33,265 bases of DNA from Arthrobacter sp. M2012083 (GTDB taxonomy: Bacteria; Actinomycetota; Actinomycetes; Actinomycetales; Micrococcaceae): NCBI RefSeq assembly GCF_000281065.1, contig NZ_AKKK01000035.1, positions 1 through 33,265 of the forward strand, in the 5' to 3' direction. How positions within the stretch are numbered: position 1 is the stretch's first letter; the number at the start of each line of letters is the position of its first letter. Made by a program: the position numbers and the translations under genes. Positions 16,216 to 23,547 of this stretch are shown here, in pieces. The notes beneath the pieces are model-generated. The model saw nothing but the letters and a program-made list of their open reading frames with translations. It was not told the origin of the DNA and made no database searches.

Positions 16216-17623
16216 GGATTGACTCCCCAGGCCGCGCGAATTCGAGCCGGGCAGTCAGCCCGTGTGGCTCGTTCGCTTCCAGGACCAACTTCGCTCCATT
16301 CGCTTCCGCTAACCGTTCCACAATGGTCATACCCAGACCATTGCCGGGAATCGTGCTGTGCTGTGGTGCCCGCCAGAACCTGGTGGTGGACGCGGCGAGT
16401 TGATCGGCTGGGAGGCCGGGACCGTCGTCGGAAATCTCGACGGCGGTGCCTCCTTGCGTCTGCCGGCTCGCCACCGTGATGCGGGCGCCCGGGGCGTACT
16501 TGATGGCATTGGCGAGGAGTTCACCCACCATGTGCGCGAGTTCATCCGGGTCACAAACGATCTGGTTTTCGGACGCTGGCCCCTCCAACGTCAGCTCCGA
16601 CCCGGCAAGGCGAGCGGCCGGCGTCGCCCTCTCCACTTCGCCCTGGAGGACCGGGAAGGGATCGATGACGGCCAGGCGCTTGTGCTCTGATGCCGGTTCC
16701 ACCCGGGCAGACCCTTCAGAGGCGCGATGTTCAGCGGTTGCCAGCTTCAGCACGCCGTCGAGCATTTCTTCCACCCGCTCAAGCTCCGCAACAACGCCTG
16801 CTGCCGCTTCTTTCTCAGGCTCCGAGCGTAAGGCGAGCTGCAGCAGATCGATCCTCAGCCGCAGCGCCCCAACAGGGTTCCGGAGTTGATGCGAAGTATC
16901 GGCGATGAGCCGGCGCTGCGACTCCATGCTCTCGCTCACGGTGCCTGCCATGGCCGTGAAGGAGCGGCTCAGCTCCCGCAGCTCAGGCGGACCGGCTTCG
17001 GGAAGCTGGCTGGTTTTGCCGGTGGCTTCGAGCTCGTGGACTGCCTTGCTCAGCCGGTGAACCGGGCGCAGAACCCAAGCCGTAATCCGCGATGCCGCCA
17101 CGAGCAGCAGCATCCCCAGCGCCACCGCGGCAAACCCGACGACGAGCCACCGCTCCCTTAACTTCTGCCGGGCTGCGTCGAGATTGACTTCAACAACCAC
17201 TTCGCCGAGTACCTGGCTGGCCGTGCCGAAGGACCTGGAGATGAAGTCGTTGCCTGTGCCGAACGCCCGGATGGGGTTCAGCGTAGTGTCGCTGAGATTG
17301 AGGCTCGCCCGGTTCAGTGCGTCGCTAACCTCTGGTTGGTCCTCGCTGAGGCCTCCGGAGCGGACGGTTCTCTGTTGGAGCCGGATCAGGATTCCTTCAC
17401 CATAAAGCTCGGAATAGCGGTCCATCTCGCGCTGCAGTTGGGTTGTGTTGGCGTCCTCCACGGCGTCGCTGGCCAGTTGCGCGAAGCGGTTAAGGGCTGC
17501 GACGCGGTTGATCTGCAGTTCCTGGGTGAGCTCCCTGCTGGCCGATGTCAGGATCACACTGGAAACCGTCACCACAATGACCACCACCAGCAGGCTGAGG
17601 ATGCCGAGGACGCGGACCTTCAC
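16208..17623 (-). CDS. Sensor histidine kinase with HAMP domain
   Basis: This 471-residue membrane kinase has transmembrane helices at about 7-27 and 159-178 bounding an extracytoplasmic sensor of about 130 residues, then a HAMP linker, the dimerisation domain with ADTSHQLRNPVGAL (phospho-acceptor His245) and an ATPase domain. The ATPase shows the N box LLANAIKYAPG, G1 box DDGPGLP and GNGLGMTIVERL. The layout resembles TctE-type kinases that sense di- and tricarboxylates. The GTG start overlaps the response regulator stop as GTGA, and its own 3' end overlaps the TAXI gene, so all three are translationally coupled. It should phosphorylate the adjacent OmpR-type regulator. Confidence 0.95.
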   Translation of the reverse strand: MKVRVLGILSLLVVVIVVTVSSVILTSASRELTQELQINRVAALNRFAQLASDAVEDANTTQLQREMDRYSELYGEGILIRLQQRTVRSGGLSEDQPEVSDALNRASLNLSDTTLNPIRAFGTGNDFISRSFGTASQVLGEVVVEVNLDAARQKLRERWLVVGFAAVALGMLLLVAASRITAWVLRPVHRLSKAVHELEATGKTSQLPEAGPPELRELSRSFTAMAGTVSESMESQRRLIADTSHQLRNPVGALRLRIDLLQLALRSEPEKEAAAGVVAELERVEEMLDGVLKLATAEHRASEGSARVEPASEHKRLAVIDPFPVLQGEVERATPAARLAGSELTLEGPASENQIVCDPDELAHMVGELLANAIKYAPGARITVASRQTQGGTAVEISDDGPGLPADQLAASTTRFWRAPQHSTIPGNGLGMTIVERLAEANGAKLVLEANEPHGLTARLEFARPGESIHA

Positions 17624-18282
17624 GGTTGCTCTACGCGGTAGCCGACGCCTCGGACGTTGATGATGAACCCGGGAAGCTGGAGCTTGGACCTGAGGCCGGT
17701 CAGGTGCACATCCAAGGACCGGGAGTGCGCCAGGAACGCATCGCCCCAGAGAGCGTCCAGGATCTGCTCCCTGGTCACCACTGAGCCTGCGTTCCTGACC
17801 AGGAGACTGAGGAGGTCGAATTCGGTTGCCGTAAGGGCGAGTTGTCGTGTGCCCACCGAGGCCACCCGGCGGTCGAGGTCCACCTCGAGTTCTCCGAGGA
17901 CGATGGCGTGCGGAGCATCCTGTCCGGAACGATTGGTGCGCCTGGTGACTGCCTCGATTCTGGCGAGCAATTCCACAAGTTTCACGGGCTTCACCAGATA
18001 GTCGTCGGCCCCGGATCGGAGGCCAAGCACCACGCTCCGTTCGTCGTCCCGTGCGGTCAGGATCAGGATAGGAATCTGCGTGACCTGGCGGAGTTTCCGC
18101 AGGACATCCAGGCCATCCAGGTCCGGGAGGCCGAGGTCCAGCAGGATCACTTCGTGTTGCCGGTGGGCCAGGAGTGCGTCCTCGCCGCGCGATACCCGGG
18201 TGTGCTTGTGGCCGGCGGAGGCGACGGCTGCGCTCAAGGCCGACGCCATGGCGTCGTCATCCTCGACGATGAGCACGTGCAC
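17620..18282 (-). CDS. OmpR/PhoB family response regulator
   Basis: This 220-residue regulator starts with GTG, preceded by AAAGGA. The receiver has the acidic pair Asp8-Asp9, phospho-acceptor Asp49 (VILLDLGLPD), Thr76 and Lys98 (VKPVK). The C-terminal winged helix includes ALTATEFDLLSLLVRNAG and the recognition region HSRSLDVHLTGLRSKL. It resembles TctD/QseB-type regulators. It is the first gene of the three-gene signalling operon and lies directly downstream of the KgtP-like permease gene, from which a hairpin separates it. The permease promoter region is a reasonable target; no repeated binding site was confirmed. Confidence 0.95.
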   Translation of the reverse strand: MHVLIVEDDDAMASALSAAVASAGHKHTRVSRGEDALLAHRQHEVILLDLGLPDLDGLDVLRKLRQVTQIPILILTARDDERSVVLGLRSGADDYLVKPVKLVELLARIEAVTRRTNRSGQDAPHAIVLGELEVDLDRRVASVGTRQLALTATEFDLLSLLVRNAGSVVTREQILDALWGDAFLAHSRSLDVHLTGLRSKLQLPGFIINVRGVGYRVEQP

Positions 18283-18347
18283 TGTCTGGTTCCTTTGGCT
18301 TGCTGTGGGCTGGTTCGCGGGTTTTGGTTCGCTACTAGAGCTTAACG

Positions 18348-18406
18348 TTGTGAGGCCCGCTCTGCTCTCTTCGGAGTATCCAAAGGGCGCAAAGCGGGCC
18401 TCACAA
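18348..18406 (-). terminator. Long-loop hairpin after the permease gene
   Basis: TTGTGAGGCCCGCT (18348-18361) and AGCGGGCCTCACAA (18393-18406) are perfect 14-bp inverted arms with a 31-base loop. The hairpin begins 11 bases after the permease stop codon on the minus strand and precedes the response regulator gene. There is no clear T-tract. It probably ends or stabilises the permease transcript and may partly insulate the signalling operon. Confidence 0.7.
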
Positions 18407-18416
18407 GGTAGCCAGG

Positions 18417-19814
18417 TCAGGCGTTGACCAAGTCCTTCTTGTCGTCGTCGTCCTTTGCGGTGCCCTTGGCGGCGAAGGCGTTGCCCTGCTCCGCGTCCAA
18501 GTGTGTCGGCTTCTTGTTCTTCAGCGCGAAGATGTACACCAGCAGTGAGATGAAGATGGCGGCGGTGACGTAGGTGAAGAACATGTCCACCTGGCCCGAT
18601 TTCTGCAGCGCTGCACCGATCAGCGGAACCGTGCCGCCGAACAGCGAGTTGGCAATCGCGTAACCGAGTCCGACGCCGAGCGCGCGGATGGATGCCGGGA
18701 AAAGTTCAGCCTTCACCAACGCATTGATGGACGTATAGCCGCCAACCATGAGAAGGCCGCCGAACATCAGGAGGAAGGCCACGAACGGATCCTTGGTTCC
18801 GGCCAGCGTGGAGAGCAGCGGCCACGTGAACAGCACACCCGTCACGCCGAACCAGATCAGCAGCGGCTTCCGGCCAATCTTGTCGGAAAGCATGCCGTAC
18901 ACGGGCTGCAGCAGCATGAAGATGAACAGCGCCCAGAAGTTGATCACGGAGGTATCGGTCTTGGCGATGCCGGACGTATCGTTCATGAACTTCAGGATGA
19001 AGTTGGTATACGTGTAGAACGCGACGGTGCCGCCCAGGGTGATACCGATGCAGATGAGCAGCGGATTCCAGTGCTTGGTGAACAGCAGCTTCATGGTGCC
19101 GGGCTGTGCTTCGCCCGCAACCTTGACGTGCGCAGCGCGGAGCTGGTCAGCAGAAAGGGTTTCCTCCATCGAGCGGCGAAGCCAGAGAACAACCAGTGCA
19201 GCGGCGCCACCGATAGCAAACGGAATCCTCCAGCCCCACTCGGTCAGGTCATCCTTGCTCATAGTGTTCTGCAGGATAACCAGCACCAGGAGGGCCAGCA
19301 TCTGACCACCGATCAGAGTGACGTACTGGAAGCTGGAGAAGAAGCCTCGGCGCTTTGCCGTTGCAGCCTCGGACATGTAGGTGGCGCTGGTACCGTACTC
19401 GCCGCCCACCGAGAAACCCTGGACCATGCGGATAAACACCAACAGAATCAGGGCCCAGAGGCCGATGACATCCTGCGTCGGCAGGATGGCGATGGCAAAG
19501 GAACCGGCGGACATCATGGTCACGCTGAGTGTCAGCGCAGCTTTGCGGCCCTTGCGGTCGGCATACCGGCCGAAGAACCAGCTGCCGATCGGGCGCATGA
19601 GGAACGACGTCGAGAAGACCGCCATCGCCTCAAGGCCAGCCTGAAGGTCGTCCGAGGAGTTGAAGAAGTGCGACTGGAAATACGCCGCGAAAACCGTGTA
19701 GACGTAGAGGTCGAACCACTCCACGAGGTTGCCCGCGGAGCCCTTGAGGATGTTGCTCACGGCTTTCCGTGTCTGGGCGGCTTCGCTCAGAGGTGCAGCT
19801 TGTTGGGTGCTCAT
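18417..19814 (-). CDS. MHS family MFS permease, KgtP-like (2-oxoglutarate or dicarboxylate:H+ symporter)
   Basis: This permease has 465 residues from ATG 19814 (AGGAAGG is nine bases upstream; the frame also has a TTG at 19817). Twelve hydrophobic segments are visible. Diagnostic motifs of the metabolite:H+ symporter family are GNLVEWFDLYVYT, LMRPIGSWFFGRYADRKGRK and VGGEYGTSATYMSE, and long stretches match remembered E. coli KgtP (SFQYVTLIGGQMLALLVLV, EWGWRIPFAIGG). The probable role is proton-driven uptake of 2-oxoglutarate or a related organic acid. It is the gene before a two-component system with an organic-acid-type binding protein, which suggests induction by its substrate. The C-terminal tail is hydrophilic and Asp/Lys-rich. 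Confidence 0.88.
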   Translation of the reverse strand: MSTQQAAPLSEAAQTRKAVSNILKGSAGNLVEWFDLYVYTVFAAYFQSHFFNSSDDLQAGLEAMAVFSTSFLMRPIGSWFFGRYADRKGRKAALTLSVTMMSAGSFAIAILPTQDVIGLWALILLVFIRMVQGFSVGGEYGTSATYMSEAATAKRRGFFSSFQYVTLIGGQMLALLVLVILQNTMSKDDLTEWGWRIPFAIGGAAALVVLWLRRSMEETLSADQLRAAHVKVAGEAQPGTMKLLFTKHWNPLLICIGITLGGTVAFYTYTNFILKFMNDTSGIAKTDTSVINFWALFIFMLLQPVYGMLSDKIGRKPLLIWFGVTGVLFTWPLLSTLAGTKDPFVAFLLMFGGLLMVGGYTSINALVKAELFPASIRALGVGLGYAIANSLFGGTVPLIGAALQKSGQVDMFFTYVTAAIFISLLVYIFALKNKKPTHLDAEQGNAFAAKGTAKDDDDKKDLVNA

Positions 19815-20125
19815 CAATGAACCTTCCTGGACGGCGCCTGGGACGGCAGCCGTGTCTTGCCTGAGTTCGTTCTGTCCATGAAGCTGGTGCTCATGGCGTC
19901 CTTGCGCATGGCTCTTCGTCGACTAAGAAAGGTCCTCCAAGGTGAAGAGGACATGTTCCAAACTATGGGTGATGCACGGCACAGCCAACGTGGGAGCGGA
20001 TTTCCTAACACTTCCTTAGGTTTCGGGCGACGTCGGTTAGTGCTCGACGGCGGTCGCTCGCCACAGGATTCCCGGCTGCAGCTTCGGCTGTGGCTTTCCC
20101 GGGCGGCCGGGGCTATCTTCTTGGC
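19815..20125. other. Intergenic region with CRP/GlxR-like site and small dyad
   Basis: This 311-base gap between divergent genes has no convincing coding sequence. On the minus strand TGTGC-N6-TCACC (19968-19983) matches 8 of 10 positions of the CRP/GlxR consensus TGTGA-N6-TCACA and is next to a CATAGT -10-like hexamer (19967-19962) directed at the permease gene. CCTAA-N7-TTAGG (20004-20020) is a short dyad. Both are weak candidates. Confidence 0.3.
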
Positions 20126-20770
20126 ATGGGTGCAGTTCTACGAACAGCCCGCGCGGTGAAAAGGGAGGCAGCCAGTATTCCGCTGCCCCCTGGGCAGGTT
20201 GTGGGCCTGGTGCTGGATGTAGTCCTCGATCGTCTGCATCCGGGTTCCGTCCCCGGGCGCGACGTCCGACGCCGGGCGGCCGGTGCGGGCTTGGCTCTGA
20301 CCGGCGCGGGAATCACCGCTTGGGCCGTTGCGGAGCGCCGACGTAAAACGACTGGAAGCTTTGCTCTGGGTCACCCCGAAGGTTTGGTGACCAGCGGACC
20401 CTATGCAGCGAGCCGCCACCCGATGTATCTGGGGTGGTGGTTGCTTCACGCAGGTGTGGCGGTTTCCAGAGGTTCCGCTTGGGCTCTGGTGACTCTGCCT
20501 GCTGGAATGCTGGTGGAACATCTGGGCGCGCTGTGGGAAGAATCCATGCTCCGACAGCGATTTGGCGAGGCATACGCCGACTATGAGAAAGATGTTCCCC
20601 GCTATATAGGTTCACCGGCATGGTTGATGCGCACCAGTTTCCAGATGGCAAGACGGCCAACGCCGGCGGCGACGGCTATGGACGAGGAAAACAGGAGCGA
20701 ACCCGTGGATGAAAATGCGCCGAAGGGCACACACATGAGCAATCCCGCAGCGAAGAATGCGGCCACGTGA
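20126..20770 (+). CDS. Isoprenylcysteine carboxyl methyltransferase-like membrane protein
   Basis: This 214-residue protein starts at ATG 20126 by choice; a GTG at 20090 is in frame, and neither has a clear ribosome binding site. Two or three hydrophobic segments surround GLVTSGPYAASRHPMYLGWW, the cofactor-binding signature of the ICMT/PEMT family (Y-x3-R-H-P-x-Y). It is followed by EESMLRQRFGEAYADYEKDVP, the usual EE..L...FG..Y..Y end motif. Bacterial members are small membrane methyltransferases of mostly unknown substrate. The family's conserved part ends near RYIGSPAW; the last 45 or so residues are polar and unconserved, and they overlap an antisense reading frame with membrane-like sequence. 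The extension may therefore be an accident of a displaced stop codon. Confidence 0.75.
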   Translation: MGAVLRTARAVKREAASIPLPPGQVVGLVLDVVLDRLHPGSVPGRDVRRRAAGAGLALTGAGITAWAVAERRRKTTGSFALGHPEGLVTSGPYAASRHPMYLGWWLLHAGVAVSRGSAWALVTLPAGMLVEHLGALWEESMLRQRFGEAYADYEKDVPRYIGSPAWLMRTSFQMARRPTPAATAMDEENRSEPVDENAPKGTHMSNPAAKNAAT

Positions 20771-20940
20771 ACCCACTGGTTCCGAACGCGTCGCAGGGCC
20801 AGTCCGAGGAGTGAACCAACCGAGGCGCCAACTGACCAGACTGGAAGCAGGCTGAGCGAGCGTTCGGTTGAAGGGGCGATTATGTGAGCGAGCGTTCGGT
20901 TGAAGGGGCGATTATGTGAGCGAGCGTTCGGCTTTGCCAT
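20602..20940 (-). pseudogene. Possible membrane protein remnant reading out of a repeat array
   Basis: An open frame of up to 112 codons encodes three hydrophobic stretches (SLLPVWSVGASVGSLLGLAL, HVAAFFAAGLLMCVPFGAF and LFSSSIAVAAGVGRLAIW) ending in a basic tail. Its 5' part lies wholly within repeat array B, so the first 30 or so residues are repeat-derived, and no ATG or GTG with a ribosome binding site precedes the hydrophobic part. Its 3' half overlaps the end of the convergent methyltransferase gene. It may be a small membrane protein whose start was replaced by the repeats, or simply an antisense shadow. Confidence 0.3.
20853..20931 (+). repeat. 32-bp-period tandem array, locus B
   Basis: TGAGCGAGCGTTCGG begins at 20853, 20885 and 20917, a period of exactly 32 bp. 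The first two units are identical over 32 bases (core, then TTGAAGGGGCGATTATG). The third keeps the core and then runs into the coding sequence of the minus-strand epimerase. The epimerase's last codons (E-R-S-L-T) and TAA stop are made of repeat sequence. Confidence 0.92.
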
Positions 20941-21826
20941 TGGCTATGTCGTTGAGCGCGCCCGTCAGGGTTGGGTGCTCAAACGCGAATCCGGCGTTGA
21001 GCAGTTTCCGGGGCTCCACCCATCTGCTCTTCAGCACCAGCTCCGTTTGCGTGCGGATCAGAACGGCTCCGGCTTCGAGCAGCCAGGCCGGCGTTGGGAT
21101 GCCGAACGGGACACCCATGCTTTGCCGAATCAGTGACATGAGCTCATGGTTGTCCACGGGGTAGGGCGTTGCCGCGTTAACTGGACCGGTCAGCTCAGCG
21201 TGGGCGTGCACGAACATCACCGTCCTGAACAGGTCCTCCACATGGATCCAGCTAAACTTCTGGTTTCCCGGGCCCATAGGTCCGCCCAAGCCAAACCGGG
21301 CAAGGTTCCGGAGGGGGCTCATGACACCACCGGCCCCCAGGACGATCGCAATGCGCAGCGGCACCTTCCGCGTTGCCGGAACAACAGCAGCCGCCAACTC
21401 ATCCTCCCAAGCCCGGGCCACGTCCACGGAGAACCCGCTGCCCAACTCGCCCGAGACGTCGGACTGTGGGAGATCTTCCGCGTGCCGGTAGATGGTTCCG
21501 GTACTTGAGTTGATCCAGGTCATAGGCGGTTCAGCGCACGCAGCAATCGCCCGCCCCAGGGTCCGCGTGGTCAACACCCGGGAGTCCAGAATCTCCCGCC
21601 GGTGCCGCTCGTCGTAGCGGCAGTTCACGGAGCGTCCGGCGAGGTTCACCAGCAGATCGGCGCCGTCCAGCGTTTTGGTGATGGCGCCGTCGTCGTTCCA
21701 GCGGGCGTCAGCCGACGCGTCCCGCCCAACGGTCCGGACCTGCCACCCCTCGGCAATGAACCGCTGCTTGAAGTAGCCGCCAATGAAGCCGGTGGCACCA
21801 GCGATCACCACTGACTGCGGGCTCAT
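20912..21826 (-). CDS. TIGR01777-type NAD-dependent epimerase/dehydratase family protein
   Basis: This 304-residue protein begins MSPQSVVIAGATGFIGGYF, an SDR Rossmann fold with GATGFIG at residues 9-15. Typical features of the TIGR01777 (YfcH-like) branch are LVNLAGRSVNCRY, the ASTGTIYRH-like position reading SSTGTIYRH, FSWIHVEDL and the C-terminal LLNAGFAFEHPTL. Members are putative sugar-nucleotide or cell-envelope related oxidoreductases of unproven reaction. The start at 21826 overlaps the TetR stop as ATGA, so the earlier in-frame codons are ignored; AAGG lies eight bases upstream. The C-terminus is unusual: its last five residues and stop come from a tandem repeat, so the ancestral end may have been altered. 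Confidence 0.88.
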   Translation of the reverse strand: MSPQSVVIAGATGFIGGYFKQRFIAEGWQVRTVGRDASADARWNDDGAITKTLDGADLLVNLAGRSVNCRYDERHRREILDSRVLTTRTLGRAIAACAEPPMTWINSSTGTIYRHAEDLPQSDVSGELGSGFSVDVARAWEDELAAAVVPATRKVPLRIAIVLGAGGVMSPLRNLARFGLGGPMGPGNQKFSWIHVEDLFRTVMFVHAHAELTGPVNAATPYPVDNHELMSLIRQSMGVPFGIPTPAWLLEAGAVLIRTQTELVLKSRWVEPRKLLNAGFAFEHPTLTGALNDIANGKAERSLT

Positions 21827-22485
21827 GAGTCTGCCTTGACGCTGCGCACGAGGCCAAGGACGTCGTCGAACACTTTGCTGACGCCGGGAATCTTCGCGAG
21901 CGACAGGCCCCGCGCCACAAGTGGTGCCGCGCCATCGATCAGCTTGCGCGTGCGGCGTTGATCCTCGGAGCGGTCGTAAACCCAGAACAGCGCTACGCCC
22001 ATGTACGCCAGCCACAGCAATTCGGGCAGATCCCCGCGCAGCTTTTTCGCGACGGCGGGGGAGGAGCCCTCGACGGCGGACCGGAAGATCGCGAGCGAGG
22101 CCGCGCGGGCGGCGGTGGACGCCTCACCGAACGGGTTGACGGGCGACGACGGCCGGATCGCCGTCGCGATGAAATCGGAACCGAACTGGTGGTACGGAGA
22201 CATGACGTCCACTCCTGTGTGCAGAACTGCTTTGAGGCGCCCGGCGAGATCATAGATGCCTTCGAGTGCCTGCGCCGCCACTACGGCGTGTTCTTCCTGC
22301 ACTTGGACGTAGAGCTCCTGGACGAGTTCGTCCTTTGAGGCGAAGTAGTAGTAGGCGTTGCCGACCGAGACTCCGGCCTCCTGGGCGATGGCGCGCATGG
22401 TGGTCTTTTCGAAGCCGATTTCACGGAACATCTTCAGTGCGACATCGGCCACCAGCTGGCGGGTCTGTTCACTCTTTGCTGCCAT
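21823..22485 (-). CDS. TetR/AcrR family transcriptional regulator, autoregulated
   Basis: This 220-residue repressor is taken from ATG 22485, with GAGGTGG six bases upstream; the longer frame from 22536 runs through the promoter. The helix-turn-helix is clear (ALKMFREIGFEKTTMRAIAQ, then VSVGNAYYYFASKDELVQEL), followed by a helical ligand domain ending in a basic segment. It is first in a two-gene operon with the TIGR01777 epimerase (ATGA overlap). Two identical palindromes flank its own promoter, so it very likely represses itself and the epimerase until a ligand binds. The ligand is unknown; similar regulators often sense lipophilic compounds. Confidence 0.93.
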   Translation of the reverse strand: MAAKSEQTRQLVADVALKMFREIGFEKTTMRAIAQEAGVSVGNAYYYFASKDELVQELYVQVQEEHAVVAAQALEGIYDLAGRLKAVLHTGVDVMSPYHQFGSDFIATAIRPSSPVNPFGEASTAARAASLAIFRSAVEGSSPAVAKKLRGDLPELLWLAYMGVALFWVYDRSEDQRRTRKLIDGAAPLVARGLSLAKIPGVSKVFDDVLGLVRSVKADS

Positions 22486-22507
22486 TCGGTCCACCTCGCG
22501 GAAAGTT

Positions 22508-22555
22508 TTGAACGTGTTCAAGAATAAGTATGGCATCAGTTCTGAACGTGTTCAA
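22508..22555 (-). promoter_or_regulatory. TetR operon promoter with two identical operators
   Basis: TGAACGTGTTCA occurs at 22509-22520 and 22543-22554, a dyad of TGAAC and GTTCA around two bases, with centres 34 bp apart. On the minus strand TTGAAC (22555-22550), a 17-base spacer and CATACT (22532-22527) form a promoter. One operator covers the -35 box and the other covers the expected transcription start about 23 bases before the TetR start codon. This is a strong autorepression layout. Confidence 0.88.
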
Positions 22556-22566
22556 AAGCGGGTTTG

Positions 22567-22726
22567 TGAGCGAGCGTTGGGGTCAAGAACGTGGGAGGTG
22601 AGCGAGCGTTGGGGTCAAGCACGTGGGAGGTGAGCGAGCGTTGGGGATGAAGGAGTGGGAGGCGAGCGAGCGTTTGATTCAAGCACGTGGGAGGTGAGCG
22701 AGCGTTGGGGATGAAGGAGTGGGAGA
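22567..22726 (+). repeat. 32-bp-period tandem array, locus C (five units)
   Basis: Five units begin at 22567, 22599, 22631, 22663 and 22695, each exactly 32 bp. All carry (T/C)GAGCGAGCGTT and end in GTGGGAG(G/A). Between these the middle varies: GGGGTCAAGAAC, GGGGTCAAGCAC, GGGGATGAAGGA (twice) and TGATTCAAGCAC. The array lies between the TetR promoter and the queuosine precursor transporter gene. Confidence 0.95.
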
Positions 22727-22828
22727 ATGGAACCGGTGCCGGGCCGGATGCCCCACCAACCACAGTGCTAATACAGCGGGGTTCCCTCACCAAGGAGCCT
22801 GCGCGAACCACTACGAAATGGATGACCC

Positions 22829-23539
22829 ATGCCCTCGCCCTCAGGCTCCAGTACTCTGAGCAAGCCCGCTCCGCGCTTCGCTTCGATCGGCTCCCCGTAT
22901 TTCGGCATCATGCTGGCCATCATGGCCGTGGTGCTGATCCTGTCCAACATCGGCGCTTCCAAAGGCGTGGTGATTGGACCGATCATCGCCGACGGCGGGT
23001 TCTTCCTCTTCCCGATCGCCTACATCCTGGGTGACGTGATGAGCGAGGTCTACGGCTTCAAGGTGGCCCGCAAGGCCATCATTACTTCGTTCGCGCTCTC
23101 GGTGTTCGCATCGCTCTGCTACTGGATCATCATCGTGCTGCCGGGCTTCAACGACGAGTACGGCACAGCCAAGCAGGCAGCCATCGAAGGTGCCCTGGGC
23201 CCGGTTCCGCTGATCGTCCTCGGTTCACTGCTCGCTTTCCTGGCCGGGCAGACCATCAATTCCTGGATCCTGGTGAAGATGAAGGCGCGCACGGGCGAGA
23301 AGTCACTATGGGCGCGCCTGATGGGCTCGTCCGTGGTGGGCGAGTTCGTGGATACCCTGATCTTCTGCACCATCGCGGCGTCGGTCATCGGCATCACGGA
23401 CTTCGGTTCGTTCCTGAACTACGTCCTGGTTGGCTTCGTCTACAAGACGGCCGTGGAATTCCTGTTCGTCCCCGTCACCGTGCTGGTTGTTGGCTGGATC
23501 AAGAAGCGCGAGCCCAGCTACGGGGTAGCTGCAGCCTAG
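22829..23539 (+). CDS. yhhQ: Queuosine precursor transporter (YhhQ/VUT family)
   Basis: This 236-residue membrane protein has about six hydrophobic segments and the signatures of the YhhQ/COG1738 family: ILSNIGASKGVVIG, FLFPIAYILGDVMSEVYGFKVAR and LMGSSVVGEFVDTLIFCTIA. Family members import preQ0, preQ1 or queuine for tRNA modification. It is convergent with tRNA-guanine transglycosylase across 81 bases, a pairing that strongly supports this role. The ATG at 22829 has only a weak GGATG before it, and the first 23 residues are polar and possibly unconserved. The 5' leader holds no riboswitch I can identify. Repeat array C ends about 100 bases upstream. Confidence 0.93.
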   Translation: MPSPSGSSTLSKPAPRFASIGSPYFGIMLAIMAVVLILSNIGASKGVVIGPIIADGGFFLFPIAYILGDVMSEVYGFKVARKAIITSFALSVFASLCYWIIIVLPGFNDEYGTAKQAAIEGALGPVPLIVLGSLLAFLAGQTINSWILVKMKARTGEKSLWARLMGSSVVGEFVDTLIFCTIAASVIGITDFGSFLNYVLVGFVYKTAVEFLFVPVTVLVVGWIKKREPSYGVAAA

Positions 23540-23547
23540 CCTCGGGC

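Noticed and set aside
16925..16940. Further copy of the repeat core (CTCTCGCTCACGG)
   Set aside because: Single, imperfect and inside the histidine kinase coding sequence, with no 32-bp neighbour.
19814..20011. Small minus-strand frame upstream of the KgtP-like gene
   Set aside because: No ribosome binding site, no hydrophobic or conserved pattern, and it overlaps the likely promoter region.
22567..22726. CRISPR array
   Set aside because: The whole period is 32 bp, the supposed spacers are only about 12-18 bp and partly repeat each other, and there is no cas gene.
22727..22828. preQ1 riboswitch in the yhhQ leader
   Set aside because: A small imperfect hairpin (GGTTCCCT/AGGAGCC) is present, but I cannot fit a preQ1-I, -II or -III core to it. 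A covariance model search would decide.
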